DNA of 64,000 bases. It comes from Rivularia sp963920925. GTDB taxonomy: Bacteria > Cyanobacteriota > Cyanobacteriia > Cyanobacteriales > Nostocaceae. The stretch spans positions 1 through 64,000 of the forward strand of contig NZ_CAWUDI010000038.1 of NCBI RefSeq assembly GCF_963920925.1, given 5' to 3'. Positions 53,356 to 60,847 of the stretch are shown here, in pieces (the first letter of the stretch is position 1; the number at the start of each line of letters is the position of its first letter). Both the position numbers and the translations under genes were made by a program. The notes beneath the pieces are model-generated. The model saw nothing but the letters and a program-made list of their open reading frames with translations. It was not told the DNA's origin and made no database searches.

Positions 53356-54331
53356 TTAAGTAAGACAATACACTGTCTGGTTGTCTTGAGAATGAGCTAG
53401 AAAACCTCGTACAGTAATCCGATTTTTATCTCCATCAAAATCAGCTACTTTGTGCCAAATAAGCCCACCATTAAAAATCACCATATCTCCTATATCTGGA
53501 TTAATATATTGTTTTCTAAAATTATCTAAAAAACTATCTAGCTGACAACTATAAAAATTTTGTTTCATTGATGGAGTAGTTTGCTCTCTTAGTAAGTCGT
53601 ATAAAATTAGTTCACCACCTTTTTCTGGTTTACCGATCGCAACAAAATAGCTGAGGATATCTATATCTTTTCTAATTCCTTTTGAATGTTTATAAATTTG
53701 GCATTTTTCAAATACTTCATTATCTGTATGTGCTTTAATTCCTCTTTTATTGGGATGAATGATTCGGATTTCTGCTGGGTTATATATACTATCGTTTGCC
53801 TGATCAAGCAATTTGATTTTTCTTAAACTACAAAGATTATTAAAAGTTTCAAAAATCCTTTGTTCAAATAAATTTGTAAATATTTTACTTAATTGCACTC
53901 TAAAATCAGATGCTTTCTGAAAATACTCATTTAAGTCATTTTTTACTTGCATTAAAGAAAAACCGAAATTCACTCCGTAGCTGGTGTTGTGATATTCAGT
54001 TTCTAAGCTTTCAATATTTTTTTTGGCTGTTTCTATTTCTGAAGTTGAAAATACCTTTTTGATTAGTATCCCACTTAAGTCACCTGCCTACAGTAAATCA
54101 ATACTATCTGAACCCTTATTTACTGATTCAATATCTAAGGTAATCCATTTATATAGTTCACTATTTTTTTGTCAATTATATTTTTTTCATCTACTAAATA
54201 TAATTGTTTAATTGTTTCATCCGGTACTGTAAGTTCGGGTTGCAATTGCAATGCTTTCTCATACCTATCTAATGCAGCTTCAAAATTACCTTGAGCGTAA
54301 TAAAGTTTTGCTAATTGACTATAAACAAAGA
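53356..54331 (-). pseudogene. TPR-2OG-Fe(II) oxygenase, second copy, decayed at the N-terminal side
   Basis: The catalytic part (53356-53973, about 205 residues) is open and very similar to the intact gene at 55726-56766: IKAHTDNEVFEK with His and Asp, LIWHKVADFDGDKNRITVRG with the second His and the 2-oxoglutarate-binding Arg. Upstream the reading continues only with stops and frameshifts, through SGILIKKVFSTSEIETAK back to a TPR unit (YYAQGNFEAALDRYEKALQL). That unit is directly joined to the truncated cyclase-like gene, overlapping its last codons. So a tandem duplicate has lost its start and linker. Confidence 0.75.
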
Positions 54332-55717
54332 GGAGTGACGACGACTAAGCAGTAAATTCCAAGCCTGATGTGCAGCAAGTTTCGCTTTTTCGTTATTGAG
54401 TGATGCTAAAGCAGTACCCACATAAGCTGTTACCCACTCGTCACTTGTTTTGCTGTGTAAATAAGTATCAAAGTCTCGCCACCAACCTTTTTGATTCGCG
54501 GAATTAAGAAGAAAGCTAGTAGCTGCTTCAATAGCTTGGTTTAATCGACTTTGATTTAATTCTCCTGATGTGCTGGAAAAATTTTCATTTTGAGTACTTC
54601 TTATATTTTGAGGTTGGTTGTTATTTACAAGGGATTTATTCTCAAGCCACTCATGTACAAATCCAATATATGCTTTAGCTTGTAAGGAAGATTCAGGTTT
54701 ATAGGTAAGCTTAATATGGCTTAATCTACGGTCTAAAATACTTAAATTTTCTGATGGCTGTAATAAAGACTCGGCAATTAAATGACTAGCCCAAGGTTTT
54801 GTAGTGTTGCTAGGAGTTGTATAACCAACCCAAGCTATTAATCCATTCCTTTTTTCGGTGGTACACAATCCTTTGGCTACCAAATTATCTAAAAAAGGCA
54901 ACCATCTTGGATCTAATCCCGATTGTTTATCAAAGAAACACTCTAAGCCAAGAGTAGGATAAATTTTCTTGCCAACATCAAAACAAAGCCTCACATTATC
55001 AAAAGTGTCTAGTATCTCATCAACCAAAGCTTCAATTTCTTCCGCTGGGTTGGGATAACCTATTTCTTGTAAATAATTACTAATATCATAAATAGGAATT
55101 TTGCTGACATTAATCCGCAATGCTTCAATTTGACGCGATAACATTACACCAACATGACTAATTCGAGTGGGTGACGTACAAGCGGTAAAGCAGCGATATA
55201 AGTTACTGCATAAGGAATCATTAATTGGTTGCCCGTAGAGTAATTCTAAAGCAATTTTAATAATACTAAAAGTTTTTAATGGTTCAAATGAATCCCGATT
55301 AATACCGAGAAAAATACATGGTGTTAATAAATCAGGATTTGACTCATGAATATCAAATTCTAGCCATATATCAGAAATAGCTGAATATAAATCTGAACTT
55401 GAATCGCTCCAAATTTTGCAAAATTTACTAATACGATTCCAAACTGGTTGGTTAAATTCTTGATGAGATAAAGCAAGTTTGTTTATATGTTCGGCTAAAA
55501 TTTGTGGTTCTTTATTTTGTAAAAAAATACCTTGCTGTAAATCGACTTGAGAATTTTCTTTATCGAGACGAATTTCAAAGCCCGCTCTTGGAATGGGGGC
55601 TGATAGCTTTGCTAGTTTTTGTAAGTGGGATATGGCTGTGGGTGTAGCAATTTCAGAGGAAATGTGAGCAAGAACATTTTGTAAGGAGTCGGTTAAAGTT
55701 GGTATTTTTGTCAACAT
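54311..55717 (-). CDS. Terpenoid-cyclase-like (alpha/alpha-toroid) protein, C-terminally truncated
   Basis: 468 residues, ATG at 55717. The long N-terminal region (about residues 40-330) has no motif that I can name, though LTYKPESSLQAKAYIGFVHE and the helices around it are well formed. From about residue 390 the sequence has prenyltransferase/squalene-oxidase-type repeats: LNQAIEAATSFLLNSANQKG then WWRDFDTYLHSKTSDEWVTA and YVGTALASLNNEKAKLAAHQ, the start of a helical barrel. It should continue for 100-200 more residues (typically with GGWGYN), but stops at SRRHSSLFIVN where it meets the oxygenase duplicate. It lies 8 bp after the TPR-2OG gene, in one operon with it. The function in the peptide cluster is unknown. 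Confidence 0.6.
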   Translation of the reverse strand: MLTKIPTLTDSLQNVLAHISSEIATPTAISHLQKLAKLSAPIPRAGFEIRLDKENSQVDLQQGIFLQNKEPQILAEHINKLALSHQEFNQPVWNRISKFCKIWSDSSSDLYSAISDIWLEFDIHESNPDLLTPCIFLGINRDSFEPLKTFSIIKIALELLYGQPINDSLCSNLYRCFTACTSPTRISHVGVMLSRQIEALRINVSKIPIYDISNYLQEIGYPNPAEEIEALVDEILDTFDNVRLCFDVGKKIYPTLGLECFFDKQSGLDPRWLPFLDNLVAKGLCTTEKRNGLIAWVGYTTPSNTTKPWASHLIAESLLQPSENLSILDRRLSHIKLTYKPESSLQAKAYIGFVHEWLENKSLVNNNQPQNIRSTQNENFSSTSGELNQSRLNQAIEAATSFLLNSANQKGWWRDFDTYLHSKTSDEWVTAYVGTALASLNNEKAKLAAHQAWNLLLSRRHSSLFIVN

Positions 55718-55725
55718 ACAAATGA

Positions 55726-56766
55726 TTAAGTAACACAGTAAATTGTCTGGTTGTCTTGAGAACGAGCTAAAAAACCTCCTACAGTAATCCGATTTTTATC
55801 TCCATCAAAATCCGCTACTTTATGCCAAATACGCCCACCATTAGAAATGACCATATCTCCTATATCTGGATTTATATATTGTTTTCTAAAATTATCTAAA
55901 AAATTATCTCGTTCACAGTTATAAAAATCTTGTTTCATGGATACAGTGGTTTGTTCTCTGAGCAAGTCATATAGAACTAGTTCTCCACCTTTTTCTGGTT
56001 TATCGATAACAATAAAATAGCTGAGTATATCTACATCCTTTTTTATTTCTTCTAAATGGTTATAAACTTGATATTTTTCAAATACTTCATTATCTGTATG
56101 TGCTTTAAGTCCCCCTTTACCAGGATGAACAATTCTTATTTGTGCTGGGATACATATATCATGGTTTTTTCTGTCAAGCAATTTAATATTTTTTAAACTA
56201 TGGAGATGGTTGAAAACATTAAAAATTCGTGTTTCAAACTCCGAGGCAAAAATTTGATTTAATTGCAATCTAAACTCAGATGCTTTCTGGAAATACTTAT
56301 TTAAGTCATTTGTTGCTTCCATTATAGAAAAACCAAGCTTTTCTCCATAGATTATCTGTTCAAATTCAGGTGATAAGCTGTCAATGTGTTCTCTTGCTGT
56401 TTCTATTTCTTTAGTTGAAAATACATTTTTGACGAGTATTCCATCTAACTCATCTGTGTATAATAAATCAATGGTATCTAAACCATTGTCTAATGATTTA
56501 ATATCTAAAATATTCCATTTATATAATTCACTACTTACTTTTTCAGTTATATTTTGAATATTTACGAAATGTTGTTTAATATTTTTATTAGATATTTGAA
56601 ATTCAGGTTGTAATTGCAGCGCTCTCTGATAAACATCAAATGCAGCGACAAAATTTCCCCGAGCATAATAAAGTTCTGCTAATCGATTGTAAACTAAATG
56701 ATTATTTGGTTTGCTAATCAAAGCACTTTCATATATCGCAATTAAATTTTCTACAGTAATTTTCAT
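55726..56766 (-). CDS. TPR-linked 2OG-Fe(II) oxygenase
   Basis: 346 residues, ATG at 56766. Residues 1-70 hold a TPR (LIAIYESALISKPNNHLVYN, ELYYARGNFVAAFDVYQRAL). The C-terminal 200 residues are a prolyl-hydroxylase-like dioxygenase: GLKAHTDNEVFEKYQVYNH with metal ligands His 223 and Asp 225, GELVLYDLLRE, WHKVADFDGDKNRITVGGF with the distal His (near 311) and the 2OG-binding Arg. All catalytic residues are present. Such enzymes hydroxylate amino-acid side chains, and some act in RiPP pathways; the TPR may bind the substrate chain. It is downstream of the HprK-like gene (69 bp) and followed at 8 bp by the cyclase-like gene. Confidence 0.82.
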   Translation of the reverse strand: MKITVENLIAIYESALISKPNNHLVYNRLAELYYARGNFVAAFDVYQRALQLQPEFQISNKNIKQHFVNIQNITEKVSSELYKWNILDIKSLDNGLDTIDLLYTDELDGILVKNVFSTKEIETAREHIDSLSPEFEQIIYGEKLGFSIMEATNDLNKYFQKASEFRLQLNQIFASEFETRIFNVFNHLHSLKNIKLLDRKNHDICIPAQIRIVHPGKGGLKAHTDNEVFEKYQVYNHLEEIKKDVDILSYFIVIDKPEKGGELVLYDLLREQTTVSMKQDFYNCERDNFLDNFRKQYINPDIGDMVISNGGRIWHKVADFDGDKNRITVGGFLARSQDNQTIYCVT

Positions 56767-56835
56767 ATATGAATCCTAATTTAAGTTAGAAAAACTAATT
56801 CCCTATTCCCTATTCTCCCCCAACCCTATTCCCTT

Positions 56836-57858
56836 TTAGATTGTGACAAAATTTGAAATAGTTGCACGAGCATCATTAAGTATAACGTCGCAAACTTCGG
56901 GTAACTTAATAAAATTATCTGGTCTATAAACTTTTTTGATTGGAATTCTTGCTGCTAAACTACTTAAAAAGGCAAATTCCCGAGCAACATAATCTTGTTC
57001 AACAGTTAAAAATTTTGGATATCTATGAGCCATTAAATGCATTAATCCCAATTCTGTGGGAATAGATTCAATGTAAGGAGTTGCCAATTCGCTTTGACGA
57101 TTATGCAAAATGTAAATAGCGGCTAGAGGAAGAGGTTTATCTTGAAAACGCCATGCAGATGCACTTTTTTCGCTAGTTAGTTCTACATAGCGTTTATCTC
57201 CAACGCTAAAAATACGCTTTAGATTTTCTAATGACAAACCAAGATAATTAATGCTTGGAGTCCATAATCTTAAACGAGGATAACCTGGTTGTACAATAAA
57301 GTCTTCTTCAACAAAGGAAAAAGCAGCAATTTCTTCTGATAAAATAGGTTGTCCGCGTTGGGCTAAAGCTCCTGCGGTAGTGGATTTACCTGCTCCTTTA
57401 GCACCAATAATAGCAATAGCACGATTATCTACCGCGATGACACTGGCATGAAGGCAAGGTATTCCTTGTAAGCGCAAAGCACAGCCCATTACAGAACCAA
57501 CTAAAAGAGCAGTAACTTCCTCTAAGGTAGTATTGATCCAAGTAACGCTAATCTTCTTACCACTTGCGGCTATATCGAAAATAGCAGCTTCACCACCACC
57601 ACAAAAGCATAGTTGATAATTCTTCCCCTCAGTTGTAACCCTTGTCTTTAAACTAAAGTTATAGCTACCTGCTATATCTTCAGCTAGGTGCGACATTTCA
57701 AATCCTTCTTTGGTAGTTAAGTTAATTTCTACCTGTGATAGTTTATTATCAATGAATTTTAAACCTGGAAGCGGTTGGTTGCTGCGTAAGGTTAAGCCAT
57801 AAACTTGATAATAAAATTCTTCAATATTGTCAGAAAAGTCCCTATTCCCCATTCCCAA
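56836..57858 (-). CDS. HPr-kinase-like protein (RiPP-associated type)
   Basis: 340 residues. LHASVIAVDNRAIAIIGAKG then AGKSTTAGALAQRG is the P-loop (near residue 151) after a conserved His, and PILSEEIAAFSF is the following acidic block, here E-E where HprK usually has D-D. The N-terminal 100 residues (YYQVYGLTLRSNQPLPGL) form the small domain seen in the HprK-like proteins that accompany lasso-peptide and other PqqD-linked gene clusters. Some of these kinases phosphorylate the precursor tail. The start lies in a CCCCATT repeat tract, so the exact N-terminus is uncertain. It is divergent from the peptide gene at 58071 and heads the 56.8-54.3 kb operon. Confidence 0.85.
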   Translation of the reverse strand: MGMGNRDFSDNIEEFYYQVYGLTLRSNQPLPGLKFIDNKLSQVEINLTTKEGFEMSHLAEDIAGSYNFSLKTRVTTEGKNYQLCFCGGGEAAIFDIAASGKKISVTWINTTLEEVTALLVGSVMGCALRLQGIPCLHASVIAVDNRAIAIIGAKGAGKSTTAGALAQRGQPILSEEIAAFSFVEEDFIVQPGYPRLRLWTPSINYLGLSLENLKRIFSVGDKRYVELTSEKSASAWRFQDKPLPLAAIYILHNRQSELATPYIESIPTELGLMHLMAHRYPKFLTVEQDYVAREFAFLSSLAARIPIKKVYRPDNFIKLPEVCDVILNDARATISNFVTI

Positions 57859-58070
57859 TTCCCTTTTGTTACATATGCGGCTTCTGTTTTAACTGTTTTT
57901 ACTGAGTTTGGCAAGGTTTTTTGAACTGCGCGATCGCCCCATTCCCTATTTCCCTTTTTCCGTAATACCACTAATAGAACATCCACCTAAGTACGGTTAC
58001 AATTGCCTCGGTTATATAGATATTCCTCATTTCCTTATTCCCCATTCCCTATTCCCTAATTATTAAAATT

Positions 58071-58565
58071 ATGAATCAAACAACTTCTATTCTGAACCAA
58101 AAATTATCAATTCCAGAAAATATTATCGCTCAAGAGCTTACCGGCGAAATAGTTATGTTAGATATGGAATCTGAATCTTATTACAGCTTAAATTCTGTAG
58201 CAAGTCGGATATGGCAGCTATTGACTAGCTTGGAAAATGTAGAAGCTTCAGTGCAGCAGTTATTACAAGTTTATCTGGTGGATGAAGCAACTTTAAGTGG
58301 TGATGTCACTTTGCTTGCACAAGAATTAGTAGAAGAAGAATTGTTGATTGGTTGCGATAATGAAGCTGAAGAATTTAAAAAATCTAATCAACCCGAACAA
58401 GAAAATCAATCAGAACCTGAAAACGCACAAGAGGTTGATAATCGGATTCCCTACGAAAAGCCTTTGTTACGAAAGCACGGTAAGGTTAATGATGGGACAA
58501 ATTTAACGTTTCTGGCTACTCCCACCGATGATGGATTAGGTGTTGGTTATGCTGACTTATCTTAA
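58071..58565 (+). CDS. PqqD/RRE-domain peptide with C-terminal lasso-type leader motif and variable tail (copy 5, intact)
   Basis: 164 residues, ATG at 58071. Residues 1-100 are the PqqD-like domain (EIVMLDMESESYYSLNSVAS, IWQLLTSLENVEASVQQLLQ, YLVDEATLSGDVTLLAQELV). An acidic linker follows (residues about 101-122). Residues 128-143 read YEKPLLRKHGKVNDGT with Tyr 128, Pro 131, Leu 133, Gly 137 and Thr 143, the spacing of lasso leaders, where Thr is the penultimate leader residue. After Asn 144 a 20-residue tail (145-164) ends YADLS, with Asp at tail positions 9 and 10. Upstream and divergent are the HprK-like kinase and the oxygenase operon; downstream is the gp19-like gene. A fused recognition domain plus precursor is the proposed reading. 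Confidence 0.82.
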   Translation: MNQTTSILNQKLSIPENIIAQELTGEIVMLDMESESYYSLNSVASRIWQLLTSLENVEASVQQLLQVYLVDEATLSGDVTLLAQELVEEELLIGCDNEAEEFKKSNQPEQENQSEPENAQEVDNRIPYEKPLLRKHGKVNDGTNLTFLATPTDDGLGVGYADLS

Positions 58566-58643
58566 CTAAAGCAGTTTATCCCACACCTTCCACACTTTCC
58601 ACGCTTCCAATCAAATTTTTATATATAATTCAGGAGTTGAAAT

Positions 58644-59153
58644 ATGGCAGCAGGTGAACTTTTAGCTTGTTCTAAGTTTTATGTTTCCTTTGATGGTTTA
58701 GACGATTTAATCGTCTCTAAAGTCAGCGGTGTATCTATTGAATTGCAAACAGCTGGCGACCAAAATCCTTTTGGTGTTACCAAGGGTGGAAAAGCCGCGA
58801 TTCAAGCTACGGTGACTGGTGTTCAGAATAGTACTGTTACTGTTGAGTATGTAGGTACGGTTGATGATAATCGGCTATTTAAATGGTATGAAGATTCTCA
58901 CTCCCAACCTACCACGGGTGGTGGTTCGGGGAATAAAGGAGAATTAAAAACTGGCTCTATCGTTCTCTATAACCAAGCCGGAGAGGAAGCAGCTCGTTGG
59001 GATATGACAGGGGTTATGCCTAAAACATATAAAACTAGTTGTAGGTTGGGTTTCGTTCCTCAACCCAACGCGGGTGTTGGGTTGCGCTACGTCCTAATGT
59101 CCTATCTCCTATGTCCTAACGGACACGCTGCGCTAACGGAGACGCTTCGCTAA
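58644..59153 (+). CDS. Phage tail tube (gp19)-like protein, 3' end replaced by a repeat
   Basis: 169 residues in frame. ACSKFYVSFDGLDDLIVSKV and SGVSIELQTAGDQNPFGVTK, then RLFKWYEDSHSQ and GSIVLYNQAGEEAARWDMTG follow the order of T4 gp19/tail-tube family proteins (WYK-x-GSIVL-AGxExARW). At 59041 a GTAGGTTGGGTT repeat begins and the last 37 residues are encoded by it. The natural end, a further strand of about 20 residues, is lost. It lies 78 bp after the peptide gene; the same pair occurs at 36.3-37.0 kb. Tube-like proteins next to RiPP-type genes may form a scaffold or delivery particle, but this is speculation. Confidence 0.78.
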   Translation: MAAGELLACSKFYVSFDGLDDLIVSKVSGVSIELQTAGDQNPFGVTKGGKAAIQATVTGVQNSTVTVEYVGTVDDNRLFKWYEDSHSQPTTGGGSGNKGELKTGSIVLYNQAGEEAARWDMTGVMPKTYKTSCRLGFVPQPNAGVGLRYVLMSYLLCPNGHAALTETLR

Positions 59154-59245
59154 CGGACACGCTTTGCTAGCGGACACGCGCAATACCTACGGTACGCTGA
59201 GCCGCCGCACGCGACTTGGGAACGCTAACGCTTAACCCAACCTAC
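59041..59245. repeat. 205-bp repeat with GTAGGTTGGGTT ends inside the gp19-like gene (copy 2)
   Basis: The ends are GTAGGTTGGGTT and AACCCAACCTAC. The inside is a patchwork of direct repeats of the kind ACGGACACGCT-x-CGCTAAC repeated three to four times, a mosaic often seen in cyanobacteria. It truncates the tail-tube-like gene. Confidence 0.75.
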
Positions 59246-59278
59246 GAACTGCCAGGTTTCCCTATTCCCTATTCCCTA

Positions 59279-59614
59279 TTAATTTATCGCTTTATCTGCT
59301 GCAATAGTTAATACTTCATCCATCCAAGCATTAATACTTTTACCAGCTTTAGAAGCTGCAATAAAAATCTTACGGTGATGTTCTGATGTTGTACGAAAAG
59401 GAAGTTTGCCAGAAAAAGGTTTATCAGGTTCTTCCCCTAAGTCTTCACAGAAAGCAAGATAATCATCTACCGATTTATGAAATTCTTGACGTGCTTCCTC
59501 GACTGTTTTTCCTTTAAATGTCACTACATCATTAATATCTAATACCCGCCCAAAAATAGTACCAGCTTCTACATCAACTTCTAAATTTGCAGTATAGCCT
59601 TTATAAGTCATCAT
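59279..59614 (-). CDS. hicB: HicB-family antitoxin
   Basis: 111 residues, ATG at 59614. YKGYTANLEVDVEAGTIFGR and VLDINDVVTFKGKTVEEARQ, then HKSVDDYLAFCEDLGEEP form the HicB partial RNase-H-like fold. PFRTTSEHHRKIFIAASKAG then KSINAWMDEVLTIAAD is a ribbon-helix-helix/CopG-type DNA-binding tail. HicB neutralises the mRNA interferase HicA and represses the operon. The toxin gene lies 17 bp upstream on the same strand (toxin first), the usual order. Confidence 0.9.
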   Translation of the reverse strand: MMTYKGYTANLEVDVEAGTIFGRVLDINDVVTFKGKTVEEARQEFHKSVDDYLAFCEDLGEEPDKPFSGKLPFRTTSEHHRKIFIAASKAGKSINAWMDEVLTIAADKAIN

Positions 59615-59631
59615 AGTTTTAGCTTTAAAAC

Positions 59632-59829
59632 TTACTCATCATCATTTAAATCTGTTTCTGGTTCAAATATTTCTGGTTCAATACCTGCCTTTAGCAAAAA
59701 TTCTCGAACCGATTTCACTGCTCCTTTATCAGTTTCCTTTTCCGGATGCGGTTCATGAAATACAGCTTTGACATCTTTTAATTTTACCCTCACCCGCGAA
59801 CCTTGACCTTGACTTATATCAGCACCCAA
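59632..59829 (-). pseudogene. hicA: HicA-family toxin, N-terminus lost
   Basis: The frame ADISQGQGSRVRVKLKDVKA, FHEPHPEKETDKGAVKSVRE and FLLKAGIEPEIFE matches the C-terminal two thirds of HicA proteins (double-stranded-RNA-binding-like fold with the H-x-P-H-P strand). The first 15-20 residues, with the N-terminal helix, are replaced by unrelated sequence above 59829, close to a GTAGGTT-like repeat fragment (59863), and only a TTG is available as start. HicA is an mRNA-cleaving toxin. Without its first helix it is probably inactive while the antitoxin remains intact. Confidence 0.65.
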
Positions 59830-60108
59830 AGCTCTATTAGACTAGGGTTTTCAACCCCAGTACGTAGGTTAAGTTGAGCGTCTAATACTTTGCTTCATCA
59901 TTGGAAGCATGTGGTAAAGCTCAACCCAACATCCCTTCGGTAAAACTAATATTGATTTCCCGCACTTATCTATTTAACATTGCTTGCGTTGCGATCGCAC
60001 AACGTATTTTATAACTATAGGACTTTCTATAACAATATTCAGCGTCAGAGAAGAATTTTTGCTAAAATATTTAAACTCATAAAACAATGTGAATCTTTGA
60101 GGAACGCA

Positions 60109-60345
60109 ATGAAAAAGGTTACACTAACAGAATTGAGTAATAATATCGATAGTCTACTGGATGAAGTCCTAGAAACAGGTATTTCATTAGAAATTAACAA
60201 AAATGGTAAAGTGTTAAGAATTGTTCCTGTAGAAAAAAAAGATAAACTTAGCAATTTGACTTTTAAACCTAATGTTATTCAAGGAAATCCAGATGATTTA
60301 GTTAATATCAGCTGGGAACAGGAAGTTAATGTTGATTTATCTTGA
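60109..60345 (+). CDS. Phd/YefM-type antitoxin
   Basis: 78 residues from ATG 60109, preceded by TGAGGA at 8-12 bases, which supports this start over an upstream in-frame ATG. MKKVTLTELSNNIDSLLDEV and LETGISLEINKNGKVLRIVP are the Phd fold (helix, then strand with a P-V/I end). The C-terminal part, rich in Pro, Asn and acidic residues, would wrap the toxin. The last 17 bases overlap the PIN toxin gene, so the two are coupled. Autoregulation by the complex is known for the family. Confidence 0.85.
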   Translation: MKKVTLTELSNNIDSLLDEVLETGISLEINKNGKVLRIVPVEKKDKLSNLTFKPNVIQGNPDDLVNISWEQEVNVDLS

Positions 60346-60712
60346 TACTCATGTAGTAGTATGGCTATATTCTGGTTTAACAGATAAATTAACCGATCTT
60401 GCTAAAACTTTAATCAATGATAATGAAGTTTATATTTCGGCAATTGTTCGATTAGAGTTACAGTATTTGTATGAGATAAAACGTATTACAGATGAACCGG
60501 ATGTGATTATTTCTAATCTGTCCGAGGAAATTGGTTTAAAAATATGTAATAAAAACTTCAATGATATTATCAGCGTGGCTTTAACGATTACTTGGACTCG
60601 CGATCCTTTCGATCGGATTATTACGGCAAATGCTCTGTTAAATAACAACATATTACTGAGCAAAGATCAAAATATTTTAAATAACTATCTGTATGCAAGA
60701 TGGTATTCGTAA
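60329..60712 (+). CDS. PIN-domain ribonuclease toxin (VapC type)
   Basis: 127 residues. IYLDTHVVVWLYSG (first Asp), ISAIVRLELQYLYEIKR (Glu), and TRDPFDRIITANALLNN (D-P-x-D) give the acidic quartet of PIN ribonucleases; ILLSKDQNIL supplies a final acidic site. Paired with the Phd-type antitoxin at 60109, it is a type II toxin-antitoxin module. Both genes are intact. Confidence 0.9.
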   Translation: MLIYLDTHVVVWLYSGLTDKLTDLAKTLINDNEVYISAIVRLELQYLYEIKRITDEPDVIISNLSEEIGLKICNKNFNDIISVALTITWTRDPFDRIITANALLNNNILLSKDQNILNNYLYARWYS

Positions 60713-60716
60713 AGTA

Positions 60717-60743
60717 CCCCAACCCGATAAACCGAGGTTGGGG
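60717..60743. terminator. Hairpin after the PIN toxin gene
   Basis: CCCCAACC and GGTTGGGG form an 8-bp stem with an 11-base loop, 5 bases after the toxin stop codon. There is no long T run after it, so it may be a weak terminator or an mRNA-stabilising hairpin. Confidence 0.45.
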
Positions 60744-60847
60744 CTTCCAATTGGATTAATTCAGGGAGCGATCGCATTTTGAGTGAGGATGGAAAGTCCA
60801 AAAAATACAAGACCGGCGATCGCATTGCTTTTAAGATAATCTAACCT

